A stretch of DNA of 64,000 nucleotides, from the NCBI RefSeq assembly GCF_003003095.1, contig NZ_PVTT01000002.1, forward strand, positions 930,001 to 994,000, in the 5' to 3' direction. Under the pieces are notes generated by a model. The model was not told the origin of the DNA and did not search any database. It saw only the letters and a list, made by a program, of their open reading frames with translations. This stretch comes from Hasllibacter halocynthiae. GTDB taxonomy: Bacteria > Pseudomonadota > Alphaproteobacteria > Rhodobacterales > Rhodobacteraceae. Made by a program: the position numbers and the translations under genes. Positions 1-21,223 of the stretch are shown piece by piece; position 1 is the stretch's first letter; each line of letters begins with the position of its first letter.

Positions 1-306
1 CTCCTCGACGGTACCGTAGATGGCGACGCCCGCGTCGTTGATCCACGTGTCGATCCGGCCCCAGCGGTCGAGCCCGGCGCGGGCGGCCGCCCGCAGCGCG
101 TCTCGGTCGGCCACGTCGCAGGGATGGGGCAGCGCCCGGTCGCGGCCGAGTTCCTCCGCGAGGGCCTCGAGGTCCTCGGCCCCGCGCGCCACGAGGATCA
201 GCCGCGCGCCCTCGGCGGCGAGGCGGCGGGCGGAGGCGAGGCCGATGCCGGAGGTGGCGCCGGTCAGGAGGATCGTCTGCTCGGAAAGGGGTTTGAGGTC
301 GGGCAT
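1..306 (-). CDS. SDR-family NAD(P)-dependent oxidoreductase, 3' end cut off by the window
   Basis: Seen: the first 102 codons of a minus-strand gene that runs out of the left edge. The N-terminus has the Rossmann cofactor motif TGATSGIG at residues 15-22 and, near residue 90, the motif INDAGV, a variant of the family NNAG. Known: these mark classical short-chain dehydrogenases, which reduce or oxidise carbonyl or alcohol groups with NAD(P)H. The catalytic Tyr-x-x-x-Lys lies outside the window, so the substrate cannot be inferred. It follows the alcohol dehydrogenase on the same strand about 115 bases downstream, so co-transcription is likely. Confidence 0.88.
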   Translation of the reverse strand, partial: MPDLKPLSEQTILLTGATSGIGLASARRLAAEGARLILVARGAEDLEALAEELGRDRALPHPCDVADRDALRAAARAGLDRWGRIDTWINDAGVAIYGTVEE

Positions 307-421
307 GGGAACTCCGTCGGGTGGGGATCTTCGGGCGCCCCCCGCCGGCCGCGGGCCGGCGGGGAGGGGGACGCGGCGCGCTTCTCCGGGCGGCCGCGCG
401 TCAGGGGGTCCAGGAGGGGGT

Positions 422-1600
422 TCAGGGGGTGAGGACCACCTTGATGCAGTCGTCCTTCTTGTCCCTGAACGTCTCGTAGAGGTCCGGCGCGTCGCCGAGC
501 TTGCCGCGATGGGTGATGAGGAAGGTCGGATCGACGCGCCCCTCACGGATGTGGTCCAGCAGGACGTCCGTGTGCTGCAGCACGTGGGTCTGGCCCATGC
601 GGAAGGTCAGCCCTTTGGCGAAGGCCGCCCCGATGGGGAACTTGTCCACGATGGCGGCATAGACCCCGGGGATCGAGACGATGCCCCCCTTCGAGCAGCA
701 CAGGATCGCCTCGCGCAGCACGTGGGGGCGGCCCGTCTCCTGGAAGGTGGCGGTCTTGATCCGGTCGTAGACCGCGTCCATCACCCCCGAGCCGTGCGAC
801 TCGAGCCCGACGGCGTCGATGCACTTGGCGGGCATGCGGCCGCCCGTGGCCTCCCTCAGGAAGTCGTAGGGCTTCACCTCGCTGCGATCCACGGGCTCGG
901 CCCCCCTCGCGCGGGCCATCTCGAGCCGCTCGGGCACGTCGTCGACGACGAAGATCCGCTCCGCCCCCAGGAGCTTGCACGATTCGAGGCAGAAGAGCCC
1001 GACGGGCCCCGCGCCCCAGATGGCCACCGTGTCGCCCGGGCCGACCTGCGCGTTGACGGCCGCCTGCCAGCCCGTGGGGAAGATGTCCGTCAGGAAGAGG
1101 ACCTGCTCGTCGGCCATGCCCTCGGGCACCTTCATGTGGGTGGTGTCGGCGAAGGGGACGCGCACGTATTCCGCCTGCCCCCCGTCGTAGCCGCCGTAGA
1201 GGTGCGAGTAGCCGAACAGCCCGCCGGAGGCCTGCCCGTTCAGCTTGGCGAGCTTCTCCGCGTCCCTGTTGCTCTCGTCGCAGAGCGAGAACTCCTGCTT
1301 GCGGCACCACGCGCACGAGCCGCAGGCGATGGTGAAGGGGATCAGGATGCGGTCGCCCTTCTTCAGGTCGCCCGCCTGCGCGGCCTCGGGGCCGACCTCC
1401 TCGACCACGCCCATGAACTCGTGCCCGATGATATCGCCCTTGCGCATCTCGGGGATGAAGCCGTCGTACATGTGAAGGTCGGACCCGCAGATGGCCGTGG
1501 ACGTGACGCGGATCACCGCGTCGCGCGGATGCTCGATGCCGGGGTCGGGATGGGTGTCGACGCGGAAGTCTCCGGTCCCATGATAGGTTACGGCGCGCAT
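422..1600 (-). CDS. Zinc-dependent alcohol dehydrogenase, formaldehyde-dehydrogenase-like
   Basis: A 392-residue medium-chain dehydrogenase. Seen: the catalytic-zinc region ICGSDLHMYDG followed by GHEFMG; a structural-zinc loop with four cysteines (CGSCAWC then C); and a nucleotide-binding stretch GAGPVGLFC in the middle. Known: this arrangement matches the glutathione-independent formaldehyde or alcohol dehydrogenase-like branch that oxidises alcohols or aldehydes with NAD(P). I chose the ATG at 1598-1600 because AGGAGG lies just upstream on the minus strand and the family similarity begins there. An in-frame extension to 1762 is arginine- and proline-rich and looks non-coding. The gene faces away from rpoB. 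Confidence 0.93.
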   Translation of the reverse strand: MRAVTYHGTGDFRVDTHPDPGIEHPRDAVIRVTSTAICGSDLHMYDGFIPEMRKGDIIGHEFMGVVEEVGPEAAQAGDLKKGDRILIPFTIACGSCAWCRKQEFSLCDESNRDAEKLAKLNGQASGGLFGYSHLYGGYDGGQAEYVRVPFADTTHMKVPEGMADEQVLFLTDIFPTGWQAAVNAQVGPGDTVAIWGAGPVGLFCLESCKLLGAERIFVVDDVPERLEMARARGAEPVDRSEVKPYDFLREATGGRMPAKCIDAVGLESHGSGVMDAVYDRIKTATFQETGRPHVLREAILCCSKGGIVSIPGVYAAIVDKFPIGAAFAKGLTFRMGQTHVLQHTDVLLDHIREGRVDPTFLITHRGKLGDAPDLYETFRDKKDDCIKVVLTP

Positions 1601-2207
1601 GGGTTCCTCCTGGGGAAGGGGGGACGGAGGCGCGGGCGCCCCGGTCCGGTGGCGGGGATCGGTCGTGGGCGGCGGCCGCGTCCGGCCGCGCGAGGCCGCC
1701 CGCGGCGTCCGGCGGGGCCATCCGCGGCATCGGCCGGGGCGCCGCCGACATGACGGCGGCATGGGGCGAGGGCGGGAGGATCGCCCGCCGTTTCACGTCG
1801 CGGCTTGCCGCAAAGGTGGAACATCGCTCGCTGCCCCGCATGTCGTGCGTCGTGTGTGGCAGGGGTTTAAGGGCCGAACCCGAGGGAAGGGTTCCGCCGC
1901 GCCGTGCGTCCCTCCGGCCGGGCAGGCGCGGAACCGCCGGGCCTCGCGGGCGGAGGCGGGGCCGATCGGGGCGTCGCGGGGGGCGGGCCGGGCGCATGGC
2001 CGTGCCGCACGGCTCACGCGGCGGGCGTGGCGCCCTCATTCGTTCCGGCGCCTCGGGGCGAGCCCTCCCGGAGCGGCGCCCTTCCCGAAGCGAAGCGGCC
2101 CGCCCCGAGGCGCCCGAGACCCGCTCAGGGCGGACCCGGCGAGGAGGGCCCGGGCGGGGCAGGATCTCCGCGCCCGCAGGCACGCCCAGGTTCTTCGCCG
2201 TGCCCAC

Positions 2208-2236
2208 TTGACGCCCCGGTCCCATCTCGCCATATG
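2208..2236 (+). promoter_or_regulatory. Candidate promoter for rpoB-rpoC
   Basis: A -35 hexamer TTGACG at 2208-2213 and a -10-like CATATG at 2231-2236 are spaced by 17 bases. This would give a leader of about 270 nt before rpoB. The -10 match is poor (3 of 6), so this is an inference from position and spacing. Confidence 0.35.
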
Positions 2237-2348
2237 CGCCTCCTGCGCCCATGGACCTGACCTGACATCATCATCGCCGAATGAAAGCCGGTCCCCTTGG
2301 GCCGGTTCGATCACGTTCTGACGTAGCGCGCCGCACACGCATCTCGGC

Positions 2349-2415
2349 AAGGGCCCAAGGGCCCTTCCCCAGGTGCGGGACGGCCGATCGGGAGGCCCCC
2401 CCGTGGGACGGGGGG
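2349..2415 (+). promoter_or_regulatory. Two hairpins in the rpoB leader
   Basis: Hairpin 1 pairs AAGGGCCC (2349-2356) with GGGCCCTT (2359-2366). Hairpin 2 pairs CCCCCCG (2397-2403) with CGGGGGG (2409-2415). Neither is followed by a T-run, so they look like leader structures or attenuators rather than terminators. The rpoB start follows about 100 bases later. Confidence 0.4.
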
Positions 2416-2512
2416 TCACGAATGGATCGGCCGGGCCCCCCTTCTCGCTTGCCCGAACCGCCATTGCCCGGCGGCGGTTCCGGCGAAGAGACATGAGAGG
2501 CGATCAGACCCT

Positions 2513-6670
<4,158 letters not shown>

Positions 6671-6745
6671 GGCCGCCGATCCCTCGGGGGCGGGCCCGCC
6701 GGTCCGCCCCGTCCCTTCCCGCCGCCCATTTCACGAGGTGCTCAG

Positions 6746-10966
<4,221 letters not shown>

Positions 10967-10990
10967 CGCGATCATCTCGCCGAAAGCCGG

Positions 10991-11022
10991 AAGGCCCCCG
11001 CCGCAAGGTCGGGGGCCTTTCC
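10991..11022 (+). terminator. Intrinsic terminator after rpoC
   Basis: A perfect 10-bp stem, AAGGCCCCCG (10991-11000) with CGGGGGCCTT (11010-11019), encloses a 9-base loop and is followed by a short T-rich stretch. It lies 25 bases after the rpoC stop. Confidence 0.85.
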
Positions 11023-11165
11023 GTTTCTGCGGCCCCTTGCTAGCGGTGCGGCATGAAGAGGGAACGCCCTTCCCGCGCCGCCGGCGCATCGCGCGAAGGG
11101 CCTCCCCTGCGCGGGGCGGGGCGCGCGGCCCGGTCCTCCGCGGCCGCCGCAGGCACCTGACCCGG

Positions 11166-11948
11166 GTGCGCCCGCGCATCGTCGCCCTCGTACGGTTCAG
11201 CTACGTCGCCAGGGGCGGCTTTTCGAAGGGCGGGGGCGATCCGGCCACGCTCCTCTTCGACCGGGCGCGCCTCGAGAGGCGCTTCCGCCTGTTCGAGGCG
11301 CTCTGCCTGCCGTCGCTCCGCGCGCAGGCGGACGGCGCGTTCGAGACGATCGTGCTGACCGCCCGGAGCCTGCCGGCCTGGGCGCGCGATCGGCTCGAGC
11401 GGCTGGTCGACACGCTTCCGGGCGGGCGCGTCGTCGCGATGGACGTCCGGTTCCACTACGCCGCCGTCAGGGCGGCCTTCGCCTCGCTCGAGCCTCGGGG
11501 CGAGACGCACCGCGTCACCCTCCGCCTCGACGACGACGACGCGCTGGCCACGGACTGCGTGGCGCGCATGCGGGCCCTCGCCCCCCGCGCCGCGGCGGTC
11601 GAGCCGGACGCGCCGGTCTCGATCAGCTTCAACAGGGGCTACTACGCCCATCTCGGCGAGGGGCGGGTCTACGAGGTGGTCGAGCGCCTGCCCCTGGGGA
11701 TCGGGATGGGACTGGTGGCCCCGGCCGGCCATCCGGACAACGCCTTCGCGCGAAACCATCGCTTCATGCCGCAGTTCTTCAACCACTGGTCCGAGGCGGG
11801 CACGCCGATGTGGATCCGGACGATCCACGGCGACAACGACGCCGAACCCACCTTGCACGGCCGCCGCGACACCGCCGGCAGGGACGGGATCGAGGCCGCG
11901 ATGGCGGCGCGTTTCCATCTGACCCTGCGCGATCTGGAGGCGCTCTAG
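11166..11948 (+). CDS. Putative rhamnosyltransferase-like glycosyltransferase
   Basis: 260 residues from the GTG at 11166. Seen: an N-terminal RIVALVRFSYVARGG, the phrase LRAQADGAFETIVLTA, and an acidic LRLDDDDAL motif near residue 120, as expected for the metal-binding DxD of a GT-A fold. Known: this pattern matches the family named putative rhamnosyltransferase (PF11316), whose substrates are mostly unproven. An in-frame ATG at 11037 would add 43 arginine-rich residues and reach into the rpoC terminator, so I prefer the GTG, although no good ribosome site supports it. It sits between rpoC and the str operon, where it is an accessory gene. Confidence 0.72.
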   Translation: MRPRIVALVRFSYVARGGFSKGGGDPATLLFDRARLERRFRLFEALCLPSLRAQADGAFETIVLTARSLPAWARDRLERLVDTLPGGRVVAMDVRFHYAAVRAAFASLEPRGETHRVTLRLDDDDALATDCVARMRALAPRAAAVEPDAPVSISFNRGYYAHLGEGRVYEVVERLPLGIGMGLVAPAGHPDNAFARNHRFMPQFFNHWSEAGTPMWIRTIHGDNDAEPTLHGRRDTAGRDGIEAAMAARFHLTLRDLEAL

Positions 11949-11982
11949 CGCCGCATGGCGCGCGGCCCTAGGAAGGGCCCGG

Positions 11983-12900
11983 ATGGCCTCGCCCTCTCCC
12001 AACCTGCGCGGCGCCGCGCTGATGAGCGCGTCGATGGCCGCCTTCACCCTGAACGACGCGTTCATGAAGGGCCTCGCGGGCGAGGTGCCGCTCTTCCAGG
12101 CGATCCTGATCCGGGGCGTCGCGGTCTGCGCCGTCCTCGTTCCCGTCGCTTGGTGGCGGGGCGCGCTTCGGCTGCCGGGGGGTGGGGACGCCCTCTTCGT
12201 CCTCCTTCGGACGGCGGCCGAGATCGGGGCCGCCTTCCTCTTCATCTCGGCGCTCTTCCGGATGCCCCTGGCGAACGCGACGGCGATCCTGCAGGCGCTG
12301 CCGCTGACGATCACGCTGGCCGGGGCGCTCTTCCTAGGGGAGCGGGTCGGCTGGCGGCGCTGGACGGCGATCGGGGTCGGCTTCCTCGGGGTCCTCGTCA
12401 TGATCCGTCCGGGGACGGAAGGGTTCGACCGCTGGTCGCTCTACGCGCTCGGCGCCGTCGCCTGCGTCACCCTGCGCGACGTCGCGACCCGGCGGATCGG
12501 CGCGGGCGTGCCCAGCCTGACGGTCGCCACGGCCGCCGCCGTCGGGGTGACGGCCTGGGCGGGGATCATGACGCTGGCGGGGCGGGACTGGTCGCCGGTG
12601 GGCGGGCCGGCGGCGTGGCAGCTCGCCGGGGCGGTGGCGGCGATCATGGCGGCCTACCTCCTCTCGGTGGCGACGATGCGGGCGGGCGACGTCTCGTTCG
12701 TCGCGCCCTTCCGCTACACCGGCCTCGTCTGGGCGCTTCTCCTCGGCCTCCTCCTCTTCGGCGAATGGCCGGACGGCCGGACCCTCCTCGGCGCGGGGAT
12801 CGTGGTCGCCTCGGGCCTCTACACCCTCGTGCGCGAGGCGCGGACGGGGCGGCGCATGCCCCGCGCGGGCCCCGATCTGCGGGGGCTCCGGCCCCGCTAG
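11983..12900 (+). CDS. DMT-superfamily transporter (EamA domains)
   Basis: 305 residues with about ten hydrophobic helices in two five-helix repeats, the layout of EamA-type drug/metabolite transporters in the inner membrane. Seen: the repeat-end motifs GALFLGERVGWRRW in the first half and LLLFGEWPDGRTLLGAGIVVA in the second. The ATG follows AGGAAGG. The substrate cannot be told from sequence. It is co-directional with the preceding glycosyltransferase, 34 bases downstream, and its stop comes just before the str operon promoter. Confidence 0.88.
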   Translation: MASPSPNLRGAALMSASMAAFTLNDAFMKGLAGEVPLFQAILIRGVAVCAVLVPVAWWRGALRLPGGGDALFVLLRTAAEIGAAFLFISALFRMPLANATAILQALPLTITLAGALFLGERVGWRRWTAIGVGFLGVLVMIRPGTEGFDRWSLYALGAVACVTLRDVATRRIGAGVPSLTVATAAAVGVTAWAGIMTLAGRDWSPVGGPAAWQLAGAVAAIMAAYLLSVATMRAGDVSFVAPFRYTGLVWALLLGLLLFGEWPDGRTLLGAGIVVASGLYTLVREARTGRRMPRAGPDLRGLRPR

Positions 12901-12907
12901 GGGTCTG

Positions 12908-12936
12908 TTGACAGCCCCGAGTCGCCCCCCTATATC
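12908..12936 (+). promoter_or_regulatory. Promoter of the str operon (rpsL-rpsG-fusA-tuf)
   Basis: A textbook vegetative promoter: TTGACA at 12908-12913, a 17-base spacer, then TATATC at 12931-12936. It predicts a leader of about 225 nt before rpsL, which contains a 14-base perfect palindrome at 13122-13135. This is the best-matching promoter in the window. Confidence 0.85.
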
Positions 12937-13167
12937 GCGCCCACTTCGCCTCGGGGGCCACTCGGGTCTGCGGGCGGGCATCACATTACGAGACGGTCAA
13001 GACGCGGGCCATCATGCGCCCCCGTCCTCTGGAGAACCCGCCGCGCGACCCATTCGGGAAGCGCCGGCGTGCTTTGCGTGTCGCGGACGCGCGCTGCAAG
13101 GCTGACGAGAAACATGGAAACGGGGCGGCCGCCCCATCGCTAGCGAAACACGGGGACCAAAGCCCAC

Positions 13168-13539
13168 ATGCCCACGATCCAGCAACTGATCCGGAAGCCC
13201 CGGCAGCCGAAGGTGAAGCGCTCCAAGTCGCTCCACCTCGAGCAGTGCCCGCAGAAGCGCGGCGTCTGCACCCGGGTGTACACCACGACGCCGAAGAAGC
13301 CGAACTCGGCCATGCGGAAGGTCGCGAAGGTGCGCCTGACGAACGGCTACGAGGTGATCTCCTACATCCCGGGCGAGAGCCACAACCTGCAGGAGCACAG
13401 CGTCGTGCTGATCCGCGGGGGCCGGGTGAAGGACCTTCCGGGCGTTCGCTACCACATCCTGCGCGGCGTCCTCGACACCCAGGGCGTCAAGGACCGCAAG
13501 CAGCGCCGCTCGAAGTACGGCGCGAAGCGTCCGAAGTAA
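13168..13539 (+). CDS. rpsL: 30S ribosomal protein S12
   Basis: 123 residues, normal length. It sits at the decoding centre of the 30S subunit. Seen: PKKPNSA with Lys43 and GGRVKDLPG with Lys88, the two positions whose change gives streptomycin resistance; both are wild type. First gene of the str operon, 12 bases before rpsG. Confidence 0.99.
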   Translation: MPTIQQLIRKPRQPKVKRSKSLHLEQCPQKRGVCTRVYTTTPKKPNSAMRKVAKVRLTNGYEVISYIPGESHNLQEHSVVLIRGGRVKDLPGVRYHILRGVLDTQGVKDRKQRRSKYGAKRPK

Positions 13540-14022
<483 letters not shown>

Positions 14023-14043
14023 CATACGGAAAGGAGCCGGCAG

Positions 14044-16167
<2,124 letters not shown>

Positions 16168-16173
16168 TCCGAC

Positions 16174-16224
16174 GGGGCGACCTCGGTCGCCCCCGACCCA
16201 ACATTGCGGGGCATCGAGCCCCGC
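16174..16224 (+). promoter_or_regulatory. Two tandem hairpins between fusA and tuf
   Basis: Hairpin 1: GGGGCGACC (16174-16182) pairs with GGTCGCCCC (16185-16193). Hairpin 2: GCGGGGC (16206-16212) pairs with GCCCCGC (16218-16224). Neither has a T-run, so they may modulate rather than end transcription into tuf, or mark RNA processing. Confidence 0.5.
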
Positions 16225-16246
16225 CCCGCTACTGAAGGAGGGCCTC

Positions 16247-17422
<1,176 letters not shown>

Positions 17423-17431
17423 CGTGAACCC

Positions 17432-17457
17432 GGCGGGGGGCCGAAAGGCGCCCCGCC
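17432..17457 (+). promoter_or_regulatory. Hairpin between tuf and rpsJ
   Basis: GGCGGGG and CCCCGCC flank an inner GCC-GAAA-GGC hairpin, with one mismatched pair between them. The sequence after it is A-rich rather than T-rich, so it is probably a weak or partial terminator between the str and S10 operons. Confidence 0.45.
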
Positions 17458-17526
17458 ACCCGAACAAGAACAACGGATCGACGTGGGGCGGGATCGCTCC
17501 GCTCCACCTCTCGGAAGGATGAGACG

Positions 17527-17841
17527 ATGGCGCTTCAGAGCCAGAACATCCGGATCCGCCTCAAGGCGTTCGACTACCGCGTGCTGGACGCCAGCACGCA
17601 GGAGATCGTGAACACCGCGAAGCGGACCGGCGCGCAGGTCAGGGGCCCGATCCCGCTGCCGAACAAGATCGAGAAGTTCACCGTCCTGCGTGGCCCGCAC
17701 GTGGACAAGAAATCCCGCGACCAGTTCGAGATCCGCACGCACAAGCGGCTTCTCGACATCGTGGACCCGACCCCGCAGACCGTGGACGCGCTGATGAAGC
17801 TCGACCTCGCGGCCGGCGTGGACGTCGAGATCAAGGTCTGA
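17527..17841 (+). CDS. rpsJ: 30S ribosomal protein S10
   Basis: 104 residues. A 30S head protein that also serves NusB-dependent antitermination. Seen: the opening [14 protein letters not shown] and [29 protein letters not shown]-type core of the family, ending DVEIKV. First gene of the S10 operon, 14 bases before rplC. Confidence 0.99.
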   Translation: MALQSQNIRIRLKAFDYRVLDASTQEIVNTAKRTGAQVRGPIPLPNKIEKFTVLRGPHVDKKSRDQFEIRTHKRLLDIVDPTPQTVDALMKLDLAAGVDVEIKV

Positions 17842-17855
17842 GGGGGGCAGTCGCA

Positions 17856-18740
17856 ATGCTTCGTTCGGGAGTCATCGCGAAGAAGGTGGGCATGACCCGC
17901 GTCTTCCAGGAGGACGGCCGCCAGGTGCCCGTCACCGTGCTTCAGCTTGACGGGCTCCAGGTCCTTGGGCAGCGCACGGCCGATCGGCACGGCTACTCGG
18001 CCGTCCAGCTCGGCGCGGGCAGCGCCAAGGCCAAGCGCACGTCGAAAGCGATGCGCGGGGTTTTCGCCGCCGCCAAGGTCGAGCCCAAGCGCAAGATCGC
18101 CGAGTTCCGCGTCGCGCCGGAGAACCTCATCGAGGTCGGCGAGGAGATCACCGCCGACCACTACTTCGCCGGCCAGTTCGTCGACGTCAGCGGCACGTCG
18201 ATCGGCAAGGGCTTCGCCGGCGCCATGAAGCGGCACAACTTCGGGGGCCTCCGGGCCTCGCACGGGGTGTCGATCTCGCACCGCTCGCACGGATCGACCG
18301 GCCAGTGCCAGGACCCCGGCAAGGTGTTCAAAGGCAAGAAGATGGCCGGCCACATGGGCGCCGCCCGCGTGACCACGCAGAACCTGCAGGTCGTGCAGAC
18401 GGACGCCGACCGCGGCCTGATCATGGTCAAGGGCGCGGTGCCGGGCCACAAGGGCGGATGGGTCACGATCAAGGACGCTGTGAAGAAGCCGACGCCCGAG
18501 AACGTAATCTACCCCGCCGCGCTGAAGTCCGCCGCCGAGGAGGCCAAGCGCCTCGCCGAGGAAGCGGCCGCCCAGGCCGAGGAGGAGGCGCGCGCCGCCG
18601 AGGAGGCCCGTCTCGCGGAGGAGGCCGCGCAGCAGGAGGCCGCGCTGGCCGAGGCCGAGGCGCAGATCGCGGAGGAATCCGCGGGCGACGACGCGCCCAA
18701 CGACGACCTCAAGCCGGAGGACAAGACCGATGAGAGCTGA
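17856..18740 (+). CDS. rplC: 50S ribosomal protein L3 with a long acidic C-terminal tail
   Basis: 294 residues, about 85 more than E. coli L3. Residues 1-220 are normal, with the loop motif around [24 protein letters not shown] that reaches toward the peptidyl transferase centre. The remaining 70-75 residues are almost only Ala and Glu (repeats of EEA, AEEA and AEEAA), predicted to be one long charged helix or coiled coil, ending in an acidic unstructured segment. Tails of this kind are known in L3 of related alphaproteobacteria; their role is not established. The end overlaps the rplD start by 11 bases, which suggests translational coupling. Confidence 0.98.
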   Translation: MLRSGVIAKKVGMTRVFQEDGRQVPVTVLQLDGLQVLGQRTADRHGYSAVQLGAGSAKAKRTSKAMRGVFAAAKVEPKRKIAEFRVAPENLIEVGEEITADHYFAGQFVDVSGTSIGKGFAGAMKRHNFGGLRASHGVSISHRSHGSTGQCQDPGKVFKGKKMAGHMGAARVTTQNLQVVQTDADRGLIMVKGAVPGHKGGWVTIKDAVKKPTPENVIYPAALKSAAEEAKRLAEEAAAQAEEEARAAEEARLAEEAAQQEAALAEAEAQIAEESAGDDAPNDDLKPEDKTDES

Positions 18741-19350
18741 TGTCATCACCCTCGACGGCGGCGAGGCCGGCTCGGTCGAGCTCTCCGACGAGGTGTTCGG
18801 CCACGAGCCGCGCGCCGACGTCCTGCACCGCGTGGTGCGCTGGCAGCGCAACAAGGCGCAGCAGGGCACCCACAAGGTCAAGACCCGCTCCGAGACGTCC
18901 TACTCGACGAAGAAAATCTATCGTCAGAAGGGCACGGGCGGCGCGCGTCACGGCGACCGCAACGCGCCGATCTTCCGCAAGGGCGGCATCTACAAGGGGC
19001 CGACCCCGCGTTCGCACGCGCACGACCTGCCGAAGAAGTTCCGCAAGCTCGGGCTGATGCACGCGCTGTCGGACAAGGCGCGGTCGGGCGACTTGGTGGT
19101 GGTCGAGGACCTGAACCTCGCGGAGGCCAAGACCGCCGTGCTGGCGAAGGCCCTGAAGGGCCTCGGCTGGAAGCGCACGCTCGTCATCGACGCGGAGCGC
19201 GCGCCCGAGGGCTTCGCCCGCGCCGCGGCGAACATCGCGGACGTGGACGTGCTGCCCTCCATCGGCGCGAACGTCTACGACATCCTGAAGCGCGACACGC
19301 TCGTCATCACGAAGGCGGGGGTCGAGGCGCTGGAAGCGAGGCTGAAATGA
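18730..19350 (+). CDS. rplD: 50S ribosomal protein L4
   Basis: 206 residues. It lines the exit tunnel with L22. Seen: the extended-loop motif [21 protein letters not shown]-type core (near residues 60-80), including the conserved GTGGARHG. In E. coli L4 represses the S10 operon; whether that holds here is unknown. It overlaps rplC at the start and rplW (ATGA) at the end. Confidence 0.99.
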   Translation: MRADVITLDGGEAGSVELSDEVFGHEPRADVLHRVVRWQRNKAQQGTHKVKTRSETSYSTKKIYRQKGTGGARHGDRNAPIFRKGGIYKGPTPRSHAHDLPKKFRKLGLMHALSDKARSGDLVVVEDLNLAEAKTAVLAKALKGLGWKRTLVIDAERAPEGFARAAANIADVDVLPSIGANVYDILKRDTLVITKAGVEALEARLK

Positions 19351-19643
19351 CCGCCACCCCCGATCAGTACGACGTCATCCGGCGTCCCGTGATCACCGAG
19401 AAGGCCACCATGGCGTCCGAGAGCGGCGCCGTGGTCTTCGAGGTCGCGATGGACAGCACCAAGCCGCAGATCAAGGCGGCCGTCGAGGAGCTGTTCGGCG
19501 TCAAGGTGAAGGCGGTGAACACCGCCGTCGCCAAGGGCAAGACCAAGCGCTTCCGGGGTCGCCCCGGCAAGCGGGCCGACGTGAAGAAGGCTTACGTCAC
19601 GCTCGAGGACGGCAGCGCCATCGACGTCACCACCGGGCTCTGA
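19347..19643 (+). CDS. rplW: 50S ribosomal protein L23
   Basis: 98 residues. It lies at the tunnel exit and docks trigger factor, SRP and SecYEG. Seen: [14 protein letters not shown] near the N-terminus and the basic [21 protein letters not shown] loop region. The start overlaps the rplD stop (ATGA). A strong hairpin follows. Confidence 0.98.
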   Translation: MTATPDQYDVIRRPVITEKATMASESGAVVFEVAMDSTKPQIKAAVEELFGVKVKAVNTAVAKGKTKRFRGRPGKRADVKKAYVTLEDGSAIDVTTGL

Positions 19644-19665
19644 TAGGCGCCCGCGAATCCACACG

Positions 19666-19687
19666 GCCGGCCCCTTCGGGGGCCGGC
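19666..19687 (+). terminator. Strong UUCG hairpin between rplW and rplB
   Basis: A perfect 9-bp stem, GCCGGCCCC (19666-19674) with GGGGCCGGC (19679-19687), is closed by a TTCG tetraloop and followed by TTCGTT. It looks like a partial terminator or an mRNA stability element inside the S10 operon. Genes beyond it are essential, so read-through must occur. Confidence 0.6.
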
Positions 19688-19723
19688 TTCGTTCAACCCT
19701 GAAGCCAACGGAAGACAGCAAGC

Positions 19724-20566
19724 ATGGCACTCAAGTCGTACAAGCCGACGACGCCGGGCCAGCGCGGGCTGGTGCTGATCGACCGTTCGGAGCTGTACAA
19801 GGGCCGTCCGGTCAAGTCCCTCACCGAGGGACTGACCAAGAAGGCGGGCCGGAACAACACCGGACGGATCACGATGCGCCGCCGCGGCGGGGGGGCCAAG
19901 CGCCTCTACCGGATCGTCGATTTCAAGCGCACCAAGCGCGACGTCGAGGCGACCGTCACGCGGATCGAGTACGATCCCAACCGGACCGCCTTCATCGCGC
20001 TCGTCCAGTACCACGACGGCGAGCAGGGCTACATCCTGGCCCCCCAGCGCCTGCAGGTCGGCGACAAGATCGTCGCGGGCGAGCGGGTCGACGTGAAGCC
20101 CGGCAACGCGATGCCGTTCCAGGGCATGCCCATCGGCACGATCGTCCACAACATCGAGCTCAAGCCCGGCAAGGGCGGCCAGATCGCGCGGGCCGCCGGC
20201 ACCTACGCCCAGTTCGTGGGCCGCGACGGCGGCTACGCGCAGATCCGCCTCTCCTCGGGCGAGCTCCGGCTCGTGCGGCAGGAGTGCATGGCGACCGTGG
20301 GCGCGGTGTCGAACCCCGACAACTCGAACCAGAACTTCGGCAAGGCCGGCCGGTCGCGGCACATGGGCAAGCGGCCCAGCGTCCGCGGCGTGGTGATGAA
20401 CCCGGTCGACCACCCCCATGGCGGCGGCGAGGGCCGCACATCGGGCGGCCGCCACCCGGTCAGCCCCTGGGGCAAGCCGACGAAGGGTGCGCGCACCCGG
20501 AACAAGAACAAGGCGTCGCAGAAGCTGATCATCCGCTCGCGCCACGCCCGCAAGAAGGGCCGCTGA
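19724..20566 (+). CDS. rplB: 50S ribosomal protein L2
   Basis: 280 residues. It binds 23S rRNA near the peptidyl transferase centre and helps join the subunits. Seen: the C-terminal family signature [15 protein letters not shown] with the conserved His in DHPHGGGEG, then [15 protein letters not shown]. One base separates its stop from the rpsS start. Confidence 0.99.
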   Translation: MALKSYKPTTPGQRGLVLIDRSELYKGRPVKSLTEGLTKKAGRNNTGRITMRRRGGGAKRLYRIVDFKRTKRDVEATVTRIEYDPNRTAFIALVQYHDGEQGYILAPQRLQVGDKIVAGERVDVKPGNAMPFQGMPIGTIVHNIELKPGKGGQIARAAGTYAQFVGRDGGYAQIRLSSGELRLVRQECMATVGAVSNPDNSNQNFGKAGRSRHMGKRPSVRGVVMNPVDHPHGGGEGRTSGGRHPVSPWGKPTKGARTRNKNKASQKLIIRSRHARKKGR

Positions 20567-20567
20567 T

Positions 20568-20846
20568 ATGAGCCGATCCGTCTGGAAAGGCCCCTTCGTG
20601 GACAGCTACGTCCTGAAGAAGGCCGAGAAGACCCGCGAGTCGGGCCGCAACGAGGTCATCAAGATCTGGTCGCGTCGCTCGACCATCCTGCCCCAGTTCG
20701 TGGGCCTCACCTTCGGCGTCCACAACGGCCGCAAGCACATCCCGGTCAACGTGACCGAGGACATGATCGGCCAGAAGTTCGGCGAGTACTCGCCCACGCG
20801 GACCTATTACGGCCACGCCGCCGACAAGAAGGCGAAGCGCAGATGA
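20568..20846 (+). CDS. rpsS: 30S ribosomal protein S19
   Basis: 92 residues. A 30S head protein that contacts S13 and the A-site tRNA. Seen: SVWKGPFVD at the start and the signature [17 protein letters not shown]. Its end overlaps the rplV start by 4 bases (ATGA). Confidence 0.99.
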   Translation: MSRSVWKGPFVDSYVLKKAEKTRESGRNEVIKIWSRRSTILPQFVGLTFGVHNGRKHIPVNVTEDMIGQKFGEYSPTRTYYGHAADKKAKRR

Positions 20847-21223
20847 GCAAGGAAAAGAACCCTCGCCGCGTCGCTGACAACGAAGCGATGGCGAAGCTGC
20901 GGATGCTGCGAACCAGCCCGCAGAAGCTGAACCTGGTGGCGGCGCTGATCCGTGGCAAGAAGGTCGACAAGGCCCTCTCGGACCTGACCTTCTCGAAGAA
21001 GCGGATCGCGGACGACGTGAAGAAGTGCCTTCAGTCGGCCATCGCCAACGCCGAGAACAACCACAACCTGGACGTCGACGAGCTGATCGTCGCGGAAGCC
21101 TGGGTGGGCAAGAACCTGACCATGAAGCGCGGGCGTCCCCGCGCCCGCGGCCGGTTCGGGCGCATCACCAAGCCGTTCGCCGAATTGACGATCAAGGTCC
21201 GCCAGGTCGAGGAGCAAGCGTAA
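20843..21223 (+). CDS. rplV: 50S ribosomal protein L22
   Basis: 126 residues. It lines the exit tunnel opposite L4 and helps fold 23S rRNA. Seen: [19 protein letters not shown] near the N-terminus and the hairpin motif [14 protein letters not shown], whose tip lies in the tunnel. The N-terminus has an extra 15 residues or so before the core. The stop shares its last base with the rpsC start (TAATG). Confidence 0.99.
   Translation: MSKEKNPRRVADNEAMAKLRMLRTSPQKLNLVAALIRGKKVDKALSDLTFSKKRIADDVKKCLQSAIANAENNHNLDVDELIVAEAWVGKNLTMKRGRPRARGRFGRITKPFAELTIKVRQVEEQA

Larger units (their letters stand above)
1601..2512. other. Gene-free region of about 0.9 kb between the divergent dehydrogenase gene and rpoB
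   Basis: I see no convincing gene on either strand. The open frames are arginine-, proline- and glycine-rich products of high GC, with no family motif and no ribosome binding site. The right end holds a candidate promoter and two hairpins ahead of rpoB, described separately. The usual upstream neighbour of rpoB, rplL, is absent, so rpoBC must be started from within this stretch. Confidence 0.6.

Noticed and set aside
1598-1762. Longer start of the alcohol dehydrogenase (to 1762)
   Set aside because: The extra 54 residues have no family similarity, and the ribosome site AGGAGG stands before the ATG at 1600.
1599-2494. Several frames in the gap before rpoB
   Set aside because: All are Arg-, Pro- and Gly-rich, lack ribosome sites and known motifs, and the stretch looks non-coding.
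11037-11165. N-terminal extension of the glycosyltransferase from the ATG at 11037
   Set aside because: It is Arg-rich, unlike the family, and begins close to the rpoC terminator. The GTG at 11166 fits better.
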